NCBI RefSeq assembly: GCF_009766085.1
Contig: NZ_LMUF01000015.1
Coordinates: 92,809-156,808 of the forward strand
Source of the DNA: Burkholderia sp. S171
GTDB taxonomy: Bacteria > Pseudomonadota > Gammaproteobacteria > Burkholderiales > Burkholderiaceae
DNA: 64,000 bases
Direction: 5' to 3'
Made by a program: the position numbers and the translations under genes. Positions 54,630-63,277 of the stretch are shown one piece after another (positions within the stretch are counted from its first letter, which is position 1; the number at the start of each line of letters is the position of its first letter). The notes beneath the pieces are model-generated. The model had not been told where the DNA came from, searched no databases, and was given only the letters and a program-made list of their open reading frames with translations.

Positions 54630-55706
54630 TCACTTGAGCTTCATGGCGGCTTCTGCATACACGGGCGTGACAAAGCTCGAGTAATCGGAAGCCACGGCAT
54701 CAATGCGCTTCTGGTCCTTGAGGAACGTCGACGTGTCCTTTAGCGCGAGCGTCGCGCGACCCGAATTACCGCCACCGAGCCACTGTGCGGACACCTGGTC
54801 GGCAAGTGAGGGGAATCCATACAGCGACAGCGACTCGGGCACATCGCCGGGCGTTCCGCCAATCATTTTCGCAATGGCCGTTGCCTGCGGTGAACCTGCA
54901 TTCCATTGCGTGGTATTGCGGCGATATTGGTCGTCGGCATCAGCGATTGCCTTCACCAGTTTTGCCATGAAGTCCTTATGTTCCTCACCCCATTTGCGAT
55001 CGACCGCGATACCGTCGAACGTCGGTTTGCCGAGCTTCGACAGGTCCCCCGACGTGATCAGCACCTTGCCGCTTTTCTTCAACTCGGCGAGCGCCGGATT
55101 CCATACATACGCCGCGTCAATGTCGCCCCGTTCCCACGCGGCGACGATCTGGTTCGGCTGCATGTTGAGAATCTTCACGTCCGACGGGTTGATGCCCCAG
55201 TGCTGAAGCGCGAACATCGTGTGGTAGTGCGTGGTCGAAACGAACGGGACACCGATCGTCTTGCCCTTCAGGTCGGCCGGCTTCGTTACGCCCGAGCCAT
55301 TGCGAACGACCATCGCTTCGGCCTGGTTGATATTGTCGAGGATCCAGAAAAGCTGCAAATCCACGCCTTGGCTCACGGCCGCAGCAAGCGGGCTCGATCC
55401 GATCACGCCGACTTTTACATCACCCGAAGCCATCGCGGTTGCTACTTTGGCGCCGGACTCGAACTGCCGCCAGTTGATCTTGTAGCCTGTTTCCTTTTCG
55501 ATAGACCCGTTGGCGATCGCCACGACCCAGGGATCGACGATCTGCTGGTACGCGATGGTGACCTCCTTGTCCTCGGCGTGCGCGGGTTGCACCACGATGG
55601 TGACGAACGTCGCCAGCACGGTTGCGGCGGCAATGACGCGATGCATCGGGCGGGAGAACCAGCGCCGCGAAAGTTTAGATTGTTTTGATCGTTTATCGTG
55701 TTGCAT
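54630..55706 (-). CDS. Taurine/sulfonate-type ABC substrate-binding protein
   Basis: A 358-residue periplasmic binding protein resembling TauA. Start ATG at 55706 has GGAGATC before it. Signal peptide [21 protein letters not shown] ends at about residue 45. The binding domain shows [60 protein letters not shown] and [20 protein letters not shown], the pattern of TauA. No tauD dioxygenase is beside it, so another sulfonate, sulfate ester or amino acid is possible. Confidence 0.87.
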   Translation of the reverse strand: MQHDKRSKQSKLSRRWFSRPMHRVIAAATVLATFVTIVVQPAHAEDKEVTIAYQQIVDPWVVAIANGSIEKETGYKINWRQFESGAKVATAMASGDVKVGVIGSSPLAAAVSQGVDLQLFWILDNINQAEAMVVRNGSGVTKPADLKGKTIGVPFVSTTHYHTMFALQHWGINPSDVKILNMQPNQIVAAWERGDIDAAYVWNPALAELKKSGKVLITSGDLSKLGKPTFDGIAVDRKWGEEHKDFMAKLVKAIADADDQYRRNTTQWNAGSPQATAIAKMIGGTPGDVPESLSLYGFPSLADQVSAQWLGGGNSGRATLALKDTSTFLKDQKRIDAVASDYSSFVTPVYAEAAMKLK

Positions 55707-55911
55707 GGCGGATCTCCTGGCGGGCAGCGTGCATGGCACGCTAGTCTTGTCGGACGCGACCGGGGCTTGCCCCGATCGCGGGAACACGGTCGAATCGAGT
55801 ATCGTCAGCTAAAAATGGGGCGAGTTAGTACCAGACGCCGCCGATCGTTGAGTCCACATTCACCGCGCTAAATCGCCGCGCACAACCGCATTAATCAATC
55901 TGGGAGGAAAT

Positions 55912-57429
55912 ATGGCTAGCCGGATGTCGTCGGCAATGTGGACGCAGCGGTTCCAGCGTTCGGCTGAATCCAATGTCAGCCTGCAAGGGCAGATTCGGCA
56001 GATGCTGGTGGCCGCCATTCTCGACGGGCAGATGTCCGTCGATACCGCGTTGCCGTCGAGCCGCGAACTGGCCGATCAGTTGAGCGTGGCCCGCAATACG
56101 GTCGTGCTCGCTTACCAGCAACTGGTGGAGGAGGGATACCTGCTTTCCCGGGAGCGCAGCGGGCACTTCGTCAATCCGGCCATGCTCGAAGGCCGGCACG
56201 GGTTTGTCCCGACGCAAACCGTGGCGGCCAACGAAGCGCTCGGGCGGCCCGACTGGACCCAGCGCATCGCGCGCTTGCCGTCCCTGCAGCGCAATATCGT
56301 CAAGCAGGCGAGTTGGCAGAACTACGAATTTCCTTTTATCTACGGCCAGTTCGATCAAACACTCTTTCCGACGAGCGACTGGCGCGAGTGCTGCATGAAG
56401 GCGCTGTCTGTCATGGAGATCCGCAACTGGGCGCCGGACCTGATCGAACGCGACGACGACACGCTGATCCAGCAGATTCGCACGCGCGTGTTGCCGCGCC
56501 GCGGCGTCTTCGCGATGCCCGATGAAATTGTCGTCACGATGGGCGCGCAGCAGGCGCTTTATCTGATCGCCGACCTGTTGGCGAACGAGCGCACGACGAT
56601 CGGTTTCGAGAACCCCGGCTATCCGGATGCACGCAATATTTTCTTGAATCGCAACGCGCCGCTGCTGCCGCTGCCGGTCGATGAAGGCGGGGTGCGTCCG
56701 GTCGCCGACGCCCATCTGCTGGCGCAATGCGACTACGTGTACGTGACGCCGAGTCATCAGTGCCCGACCACGGCGACCTTGCCGCTGGACCGCAGGCATG
56801 CGCTCCTGGAACTGGCGCAAAAGCATGACTTCGTCGTGATCGAGGACGACTACGAGAGCGAGAATAATTTCTCCGGTGGACCGCATCCGGCGCTCAAGAG
56901 CCTAGATACCGCCGACCGCGTGCTCTATGTGGGCAGCTTGTCGAAGAGTTTTGCGCCGGGCTTGCGGCTGGGTTATGTGGTCGGCCCGCGTGACTTGATT
57001 CGCGAGTTGCGGGCGTTGCGCCGGCTGATGGTGCGGCATCCGGCGGCGTACATCCAGCGCGCGTTCGCGACCTTTCTCGCGCTGGGTCACCACGACGCGT
57101 TGCTGCGGCGGCTCGCCTTCGCCTACAAGGAGCGTGCGGAGGCGCTCAAGGCCGCGCTCGACGCCCACCTGCCGGAAGTCCGGCACGTGCGGATTACAGG
57201 CGGCTCCTCGTGCTGGGTTGAAGGTCCGCCGTGGCTTGACGCGACGCGTCTCGCGGCTGAAGCCGAGGCGCACGGCATCCTGATCGAACTCGGCAGCGTG
57301 TTTTTCATGGAGGGGCTGGAGCAGCGCCAATGCTTCCGCATGGGTTTTTCGGCGATCAAGCTCGAAAAGATCGAACCCGGTGTGCGTGCGCTGGCAGAGC
57401 TCGTGCGTGCGCAACGTCCGCAGGCGTGA
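55912..57429 (+). CDS. MocR/PdxR-type GntR-aminotransferase regulator
   Basis: A 505-residue fusion of an N-terminal GntR winged helix (about 22-90: QGQIRQMLVAAILDGQMSVD, ALPSSRELADQLSVARNTVV) and a type I aminotransferase-like domain binding pyridoxal phosphate (YVTPSHQCPTTATLPLDRRH, VIEDDYESENNFSG, and the Schiff-base Lys in YVGSLSKSFAPGLRLGYVVG). It is divergent from the TauA-like gene with about 205 bp between. TauR, the activator of taurine genes in other bacteria, belongs to this class, so it likely controls the ABC importer. Confidence 0.9.
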   Translation: MASRMSSAMWTQRFQRSAESNVSLQGQIRQMLVAAILDGQMSVDTALPSSRELADQLSVARNTVVLAYQQLVEEGYLLSRERSGHFVNPAMLEGRHGFVPTQTVAANEALGRPDWTQRIARLPSLQRNIVKQASWQNYEFPFIYGQFDQTLFPTSDWRECCMKALSVMEIRNWAPDLIERDDDTLIQQIRTRVLPRRGVFAMPDEIVVTMGAQQALYLIADLLANERTTIGFENPGYPDARNIFLNRNAPLLPLPVDEGGVRPVADAHLLAQCDYVYVTPSHQCPTTATLPLDRRHALLELAQKHDFVVIEDDYESENNFSGGPHPALKSLDTADRVLYVGSLSKSFAPGLRLGYVVGPRDLIRELRALRRLMVRHPAAYIQRAFATFLALGHHDALLRRLAFAYKERAEALKAALDAHLPEVRHVRITGGSSCWVEGPPWLDATRLAAEAEAHGILIELGSVFFMEGLEQRQCFRMGFSAIKLEKIEPGVRALAELVRAQRPQA

Positions 57430-57583
57430 GCGCTTGGGGCGGGCGCTGGCCCAAGCGAATCGGTTCGACTGGCGCTACCGCGTGGCGTCAGAGTTATTTA
57501 ACGTGTCGATGAAACTTGCCGCACGCCCGTGCCGATTTCGTCACTGGCGTGCGGCAGCGACAGTTATCTGACAGGAGACATGT

Positions 57584-57988
57584 ATGACCGACACGCACAC
57601 CGCGACATCCGAGGTGACGGCCGACACGCTTGCGGCCTTTTCCGACGCTTTCAACCGTCACGACGCTGCTGCGTTAATGGGTTTCATGACTGAAGATTGT
57701 GTCTTCGATGCCGCCGGCGGAAACGATATCTACGGCACTCGCTTCAAAGGCCGCGCGGCCGTGCGAGCGGCCTTTGAAGCTGTGTTCAAGACTTTCCCCG
57801 ATGCCCACTGGGGGCACGGCCGACACTATGTAGCGGGTGAGCGTGGTGTATCGGAATGGGTCTTTACGGGTACCCATGCGGAGGGTTGGCGGATTGAGGC
57901 CGAAGGCTGCGATCTCTTCGAGTTCCGCGACGGCCTGATTGCGGTGAAACGCGCGTTTCGCAAGGAACGCCCGAAGCAGACCGCTTGA
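57584..57988 (+). CDS. SnoaL-like (NTF2 fold) protein
   Basis: A 134-residue single-domain protein: FSDAFNRHDAAALMGFMTED, CVFDAAGGNDIYGTRFKGRA, AAFEAVFKTFPDAHWGHGRH, and a C-terminal ECDLFEFRDGLI-like segment. This fold covers isomerases, cyclases and dehydratases without a fixed chemistry; key residues are not conserved enough to choose. RBS AGGAGACAT precedes the ATG. It is between the MocR gene and a convergent IclR gene and may add a small-molecule step to the local pathway. Confidence 0.75.
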   Translation: MTDTHTATSEVTADTLAAFSDAFNRHDAAALMGFMTEDCVFDAAGGNDIYGTRFKGRAAVRAAFEAVFKTFPDAHWGHGRHYVAGERGVSEWVFTGTHAEGWRIEAEGCDLFEFRDGLIAVKRAFRKERPKQTA

Positions 57989-58084
57989 GCGCTCAGATGG
58001 GCGGCAATGGCGTGCCGTACGCGGCGCAGGCACGCCTCCGGCTCATGCGGTGGCCCTCGGATGCCCGTTGTATCGACGGGCCGC

Positions 58085-58840
58085 CTAGAAGGTGTTTGCG
58101 AGTTCCCGCGCCGCTTCCTGCAAACGCGGCACGAATTCGAGCGAGCGAGAGAGCGGTGCACGGGAAACCGGCGCATGCACGGCGATGGCGGCAATGCTCA
58201 TGCCGTCCTTGTTCATTACGGGCACCGCGACGCAGGCTATGCCCGCGAGAAATTCCTCGTTGTCGATACCAATGCGCTTGTGCGCGGTGCGGTCGAGTTC
58301 GGCTTCGAGCATTTCAGGATCGGTGATGGTGTTCGGCGTGAAGCGTTCGATCTTGAGCGCGCGCACGAGCGCCGAACGCTGCTCGCGCGATAGCATCATG
58401 GCCAGCAGCAACTTGCCGCTGGCGGTGCAATACGCCGGCACTTTGGATCCGGGCTTGAGATCGAGCCGCAGGGGCCAGGGTGCTTCCATGCGGTCCAGAT
58501 AAAGCACTTCGGTTTCATGCAGCATCGTGAGGTTGCAGGTTTCGCCGAGGTCCGCCACCAGCCGCCCGAGAATGGCGTGGCGCAGACGCCGTGCGCCTGA
58601 GTGCATGACGACGCCGAGACCGAGTTGCGCGAGGCGCGGGCCGATCACATAGGCGTTCTTGTGGCCGGGGTCGCGGATCACGAGGCCACCCGCTTCCAGC
58701 GATGCCAGCATGCGGTGCAGCGATGGCTTCGGCAGATCGACATCCTGAGCGATGTCGGCGAGCGATACCGGACCTTCCGCATTGACGAGATGCTCAAGCA
58801 GCGCGAAGGCACGCAGTGTCGGTGTATCAGCAGTGGTCAT
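58085..58840 (-). CDS. IclR family regulator (first copy)
   Basis: A 251-residue IclR protein. Winged helix at about 8-65 (RAFALLEHLVNAEGPVSLAD, IAQDVDLPKPSLHRMLASLE) and an effector domain with ETEVLYLDRMEAPWPLRLDL, KVPAYCTASGKLLLAMM and RIGIDNEEFLAGIACVAVPV. Start at 58840 was preferred to an open frame from 58918. It is similar in layout to the second IclR nearby and may respond to a related compound. No operator was identified. Confidence 0.87.
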   Translation of the reverse strand: MTTADTPTLRAFALLEHLVNAEGPVSLADIAQDVDLPKPSLHRMLASLEAGGLVIRDPGHKNAYVIGPRLAQLGLGVVMHSGARRLRHAILGRLVADLGETCNLTMLHETEVLYLDRMEAPWPLRLDLKPGSKVPAYCTASGKLLLAMMLSREQRSALVRALKIERFTPNTITDPEMLEAELDRTAHKRIGIDNEEFLAGIACVAVPVMNKDGMSIAAIAVHAPVSRAPLSRSLEFVPRLQEAARELANTF

Positions 58841-59022
58841 CGCAGCCGTTCCGAAAAATAGATGATGACCATTGTACAGAAACGCCCTACAGGGTGGGCC
58901 GCCTTGATGTCGGGGCAAAATTCCAGGCCAACATCATTCCGGTTTTCGATATTGTCTTTTTCCGGCGTCGGACGAGCAACAGCCAGGAAAGCCTTTCATC
59001 AAGCGCGCTCCATGTTCCGCCG

Positions 59023-59907
59023 CTACCGCTGCGGCGTTGCGTCCGCGTGAAGCAAAGGGGCGAGGCGCGCCGCAGTCTCCTTGAGCTTCGGCACGTTCTT
59101 GAGCAGATCGTCGAGGCTTGCTCGCGCGGTTGGCGCATGCACGGCCAGCGAAGCCAGCACCTCGTTACCGCCGGATCTGCGCACGGGCACGGCGACTGCC
59201 ACCATCCCTCGTACGAATTCTTCATTGTCGATACCAAGACCCCGTGAAGCCAGCCGGTCAAGTTCCGCACCGAGCAGAGTCGCGTCGGTGAACGTGCGAT
59301 AGGTGTGCGCCTTGAGTTGCATCCGGGCGAGGATGCGCGTGCGTTCGGCAGAGGCCATCTGCGACAGGAACAGTTTGCCGCTCGCCGTGCAATGCAGCGG
59401 CACGCGCATGCCGGGCTGCATGTGCAGGCGCAGGGGTTCATTTGTCTCTACACGCTCGACGTACAGCACGGCGTCGCCGTCGAGCACCGTCAGGTTGCAG
59501 CTCTCTCCGAGCACATCGACAAGTCCGCGCAGCAACGCGCGGCAGGAGCGCGTAAACGTGCTGTTCGCGAGCATGGTCAGCGCGAGTTGAGCCGCGCGCG
59601 GACCGAGCGTTATGCCACGGTCGGCGCCGCGCGAATCCGGTATGTGTGTGACATAGCCCAGTGCTTCCAGCGACTCGATCATGCGTGTCAAGGTCGCCTT
59701 CGGGATATGCAGGCGTGCAGACAATTGCGACAGCGAAAACGGTTGTCCTGCTGCGGCGAGGTGCTCGACAACGATCAGTGCGCGCAGAACGCGAGTGTCC
59801 TCGGAAGGCTGTTCCTGTTGCGTAGCAGCATGGGAGGCGGCGTTAGAAGCCGTCATTAACAGGCTACGTGGAGCAGCATTGGTCGCGGGGCTCGCGGTGT
59901 CTTTCAT
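59023..59907 (-). CDS. IclR family regulator (second copy), divergent from GMC oxidoreductase
   Basis: A 294-residue IclR protein with a long polar N-terminal extension, winged helix at about 45-100 (PFSLSQLSARLHIPKATLTR, MIESLEALGYVTH) and an effector domain (RVETNEPLRLHMQPGMRVPL, HCTASGKLFLSQM, GLGIDNEEFVRGMVAVAVPV). The ATG at 59907 has AGAGG upstream. It is divergent from the GMC oxidoreductase gene with about 225 bp between. That gap holds two inverted repeats, so it probably controls the GMC-MFS pair. Confidence 0.87.
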   Translation of the reverse strand: MKDTASPATNAAPRSLLMTASNAASHAATQQEQPSEDTRVLRALIVVEHLAAAGQPFSLSQLSARLHIPKATLTRMIESLEALGYVTHIPDSRGADRGITLGPRAAQLALTMLANSTFTRSCRALLRGLVDVLGESCNLTVLDGDAVLYVERVETNEPLRLHMQPGMRVPLHCTASGKLFLSQMASAERTRILARMQLKAHTYRTFTDATLLGAELDRLASRGLGIDNEEFVRGMVAVAVPVRRSGGNEVLASLAVHAPTARASLDDLLKNVPKLKETAARLAPLLHADATPQR

Positions 59908-59950
59908 TGGCACCTCTGATTAAGGCCAAGGGGTATTCAAACGCGAGCAA

Positions 59951-59970
59951 TCGGGTTGGGGAGAACCCGA
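59951..59970. promoter_or_regulatory. Inverted repeat in the IclR-GMC gap, site 1
   Basis: TCGGGTT pairs with AACCCGA across a 6-base centre. Lies 45 bp upstream of the IclR start. Possible operator or a short hairpin in the IclR leader. Confidence 0.45.
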
Positions 59971-60002
59971 ATAAACACCTGAACGTAGCCTTGAAAGTGG
60001 AA

Positions 60003-60019
60003 CAAAAAGGTCCTTTTTG
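60003..60019. promoter_or_regulatory. Inverted repeat in the IclR-GMC gap, site 2
   Basis: CAAAAAGG, one base, CCTTTTTG: a perfect 17-bp palindrome centred at 60011, between the divergent starts. IclR operators are short palindromes of this size; sequence-level match is not claimed. Confidence 0.5.
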
Positions 60020-60132
60020 AACCGGTTTCATCGATCGTAGCCGGATTTCCTTGAAGACGGAACGAACATTCAATAAATTTCAACGAAACGTACCGAAAAA
60101 TCTAAAAGTTGAAAACAAAGGAGGCTTCAGTA

Positions 60133-61791
60133 ATGGCACGGAGTTTTGACTACGTCATCGTCGGCGCGGGATCGGCCGGCTGTGTCCTCGCCAACCGCCT
60201 CTCGGAAAACGGCCGCTACTCGGTGTGCCTGCTTGAAGCCGGTCCGCCTGACCGGTATCTGTGGATTCATATTCCCATCGGCTATGGCAAGACCATGTTC
60301 CATCCGGTGTACAACTGGGGCTTCAAGACTGACCCGGATCCGAACATGAATGATCGTCAGTTGTACTGGCCGCGTGGACGCACGCTCGGCGGCAGCAGTT
60401 CGATCAACGGCCTGATCTACGTGCGTGGTCAGAAGAATGACTACGATCACTGGAGTGCGCTGGGAAACCGGGGTTGGAGCTGGCAGGAATGCCTGCCGTA
60501 CTTCCGGCGGCTCGAACACAATGAGTTGGGAGCGTCGCCGACGCGCGGCGTGGACGGACCGCTCTGGGCCTCCACAATCAAGCAGCGTCATGAACTCGTG
60601 GACGCGTTCATTGCTGCATCGAACAAGATTGGCGTGCGCACCGTTGATGATTTCAATAGCGGCGATCAGGAAGGGGTTGGTTACTACCAACTGACGACAA
60701 GAAAGGGCTGGCGTTGCTCAACTGCGGTGGCCTACCTGAAGCCCGCGCGCCGGCGCGCGAACCTGCACGTGGAAACCGATGCGCTTGCGTCGAAGATTAT
60801 TTTCGAAGGCACGCGTGCCGCCGGTATCCGCTACTTGCAGCATGGGCAGATGCAAGAGGTGCGCGCGAATCGCGAGGTGGTGCTTGCGGCCGGTGCGCTT
60901 CAATCACCGCAATTGCTGCAGGTCTCGGGCGTGGGTCCGGCCAAGCTGCTCGGCGACTTCGGCATTCCGGTGGTCGCGAACCGGCCAGGTGTTGGCGAGA
61001 ATCTTCAGGATCATTTGCAAGTGCGCCTGATCTATGAGGTCTCGCGGCCGATCTCGACCAACAACCTGCTGCATTCCTGGCAAGGCCGCGCAAAGATGGG
61101 CCTGCAATGGGCGTTGTTTCGCGAAGGGCCGCTTGCCGTTGGCATCAACCAGGGCGGGTTGTTTTGCCGCGCGCTGCCCGACGAGGCGAAGACGCCGGAC
61201 ATCCAGTTCCATTTCTCGACGCTCTCCGCCGATTCCGCTGGCGGCGACGTCCACTCGTTTCCCGGTTGCACGTATTCGATCTGCCAACTGCGGCCGGAGT
61301 CACGCGGTCTCTTGCGCATTCGCACGAACGACATGCGCGACGCACCGTCGATGCAGCCAAACTATCTCTCGACAGATCTTGACCGGCGCACGACGGTTGC
61401 GGGCGTTCGTTTCGCACGGCGGATTGCCGCCATGGAGCCCATGGCATCGCTGATGAAGCGCGAAGTTCGTCCCGGCGCCGATGCACAGACCGACGAGGAA
61501 CTGCTGCAGTTTTGCCGCGAATACGGTCAGACGATTTTTCATCCGTCGGGGACGGCCAAGATGGGCGTCGCAAGCGATCCGCTTGCCGTGGTCGACGAGC
61601 GGTTGCGCGTCTACGGCACACGCGGGTTGCGCGTGGTCGACTGCTCGATCATGCCGACACTCGTCTCGGGCAACACCAACGTGCCGATTGTGATGGTCGC
61701 CGAGAAGGCCTCCGACATGATTCTCGCCGATGCCCGCGCCGACGATCGATCCAGGACAGCGCCCTTAGAAGAAGCCTTGGCGCCGCATTGA
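60133..61791 (+). CDS. GMC family FAD-dependent oxidoreductase
   Basis: A 552-residue glucose-methanol-choline oxidoreductase that oxidises an alcohol to an aldehyde or ketone. The ATG at 60133 has AAAGGAGGC upstream. The FAD-binding motif is DYVIVGAGSAGCVLANRLSE; the GMC signatures are GRTLGGSSSINGLIYVRGQ and GALQSPQLLQVSGVGPA. The C-terminal active site keeps the His in IFHPSGTAKMGVASDPLAVV and the second region SIMPTLVSGNTNVPIVMVAE. Close to choline-type dehydrogenases. A transporter gene follows after 181 bp. Confidence 0.9.
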   Translation: MARSFDYVIVGAGSAGCVLANRLSENGRYSVCLLEAGPPDRYLWIHIPIGYGKTMFHPVYNWGFKTDPDPNMNDRQLYWPRGRTLGGSSSINGLIYVRGQKNDYDHWSALGNRGWSWQECLPYFRRLEHNELGASPTRGVDGPLWASTIKQRHELVDAFIAASNKIGVRTVDDFNSGDQEGVGYYQLTTRKGWRCSTAVAYLKPARRRANLHVETDALASKIIFEGTRAAGIRYLQHGQMQEVRANREVVLAAGALQSPQLLQVSGVGPAKLLGDFGIPVVANRPGVGENLQDHLQVRLIYEVSRPISTNNLLHSWQGRAKMGLQWALFREGPLAVGINQGGLFCRALPDEAKTPDIQFHFSTLSADSAGGDVHSFPGCTYSICQLRPESRGLLRIRTNDMRDAPSMQPNYLSTDLDRRTTVAGVRFARRIAAMEPMASLMKREVRPGADAQTDEELLQFCREYGQTIFHPSGTAKMGVASDPLAVVDERLRVYGTRGLRVVDCSIMPTLVSGNTNVPIVMVAEKASDMILADARADDRSRTAPLEEALAPH

Positions 61792-61972
61792 ACGCAGTAG
61801 TTAGACGTTGCATCAGAAGCAAAAAAAAGAGCCCGGTCCGCATCGCTGACACAAGGTTGATAACACAGCATGCATACCGGGCAATTCGTGCCCCGGAGGA
61901 GACAGGTTTTTGGGGCATTGCGTCGGGCGACACGCTGAGGTCGCCGCTCGACCATCCATCGGAGAAGACAGA

Positions 61973-63277
61973 ATGGCAGTCGATAACAAGGTCATCCGCC
62001 GCGTTGCATTCGCGAGCGTCATCGGGGCCACCGTCGAGTGGTACGACTTTTTCCTGTACGGCGTGGTGGCCGGCATCGTGTTCAACAAGCTGTATTTCCC
62101 AGCGCACGATCCGCTCGTCTCCACCATGCTTGCCTACGGCACGTTCGCCGTCGGCTTCGTTACTCGGCCGCTCGGTGGCATTATTTTCGGCCACTTCGGG
62201 GACAAGGTCGGACGAAAATCCGCACTCATCTGCACGCTCATCATCATGGGTGTATCGACCGCGGGCGTGGCCTTCGTGCCGACGTACGCGCAGATAGGCA
62301 TCTGGGCACCGATCCTGCTGCTGGCATTGCGCGTGCTGCAGGGCATCGGGCTTGGCGGAGAGTGGGGCGGGGCTGTGCTGATGGCTTATGAATATGCGCC
62401 GCCTAACCGGCGCGGTCTTTACGCGAGCTTGCCGCAGATTGGCTTGTCGATCGGCTTGTGCCTTGCGTCGGGCGTGGTTGCAGCCATCTCGAAGTTGCTG
62501 CCGGAGAGCGCGTTTCTCTCGTGGGGCTGGCGCCTCGCGTTCGCCATGTCGCTCGCGCTGGTGGTGATCGGCCTGTATATCCGCGTCAAAGTCATGGAGA
62601 CGCCCGAGTTCCTGGCGCTCAAGCGCACTCGGCGCGACGTGAAGATTCCGTTCATCGACATGATCACGCGGTATCGTCGTTCTGTGCTGCTCGGCATGGG
62701 CGCACGCTGGATTGACGGCGTCTTCTTCAACATCTTCGCCGTGTTCATGATCGGTTATCTGACGCAGCATCTTGCGATGAGCCGGACCGAAGCGCTCACG
62801 GGCGTCATGATGGCTGCTATCGTGATGTGCTTTTTTATTCCGCTGTTCGGCAAGATGTCGGACCTGCTGGGCCGGACGCGCGTGTACCGGTGGGGCTCGC
62901 TGATTTGCGGCCTCTCGGTGTTGCCGGCGTTCTGGCTGATGGAGAATCAGGCGGGTAACACCATGATCGTGTGGCTCGCGATCGTGATCCCGTTCGGTAT
63001 TTTCTATGCCATGGTCTATGGCCCGGAAGCGGCGCTGTTTGCCGAATTGTTCGATGCCGAGGTCCGCTATACCGGTATCTCGTTCGTGTATCAGTTCTCG
63101 GGAATCTTCGCGAGCGGTCTTACACCGATCATTGCTACAGCGCTCATGCGACTGAACGGCGGCAAGCCGTGGGCCGTGTGCGTGTATGTGGTGCTGTCGG
63201 CGCTGCTGTCGGCGTGGTGCGCGCACAAGATGGAACCGCGGAGGGATACTTTTGATGCGGTCACTCGAGCGCACTGA
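61973..63277 (+). CDS. MFS transporter, metabolite:H+ symporter (MHS) family
   Basis: A 434-residue 12-helix carrier. It starts with the MHS pattern ASVIGATVEWYDFFLYGVVA, then FGHFGDKVGRKSALICTLII, LRVLQGIGLGGEWGGAVLMA and YEYAPPNRRGLYASLPQIG; the second half has FGKMSDLLGRTRVY. Members import organic acids, proline/betaine-like solutes or shikimate. With the GMC oxidoreductase and IclR it likely forms a small uptake and oxidation unit. ATG 61973 has GGAGAAGACAGA upstream. Confidence 0.87.
   Translation: MAVDNKVIRRVAFASVIGATVEWYDFFLYGVVAGIVFNKLYFPAHDPLVSTMLAYGTFAVGFVTRPLGGIIFGHFGDKVGRKSALICTLIIMGVSTAGVAFVPTYAQIGIWAPILLLALRVLQGIGLGGEWGGAVLMAYEYAPPNRRGLYASLPQIGLSIGLCLASGVVAAISKLLPESAFLSWGWRLAFAMSLALVVIGLYIRVKVMETPEFLALKRTRRDVKIPFIDMITRYRRSVLLGMGARWIDGVFFNIFAVFMIGYLTQHLAMSRTEALTGVMMAAIVMCFFIPLFGKMSDLLGRTRVYRWGSLICGLSVLPAFWLMENQAGNTMIVWLAIVIPFGIFYAMVYGPEAALFAELFDAEVRYTGISFVYQFSGIFASGLTPIIATALMRLNGGKPWAVCVYVVLSALLSAWCAHKMEPRRDTFDAVTRAH

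Noticed and set aside
61649..63274. 541-codon open frame on the minus strand
   Set aside because: It lies opposite the GMC and MFS genes, both with clear family motifs; the reverse frame is an Arg/His-rich GC artefact.
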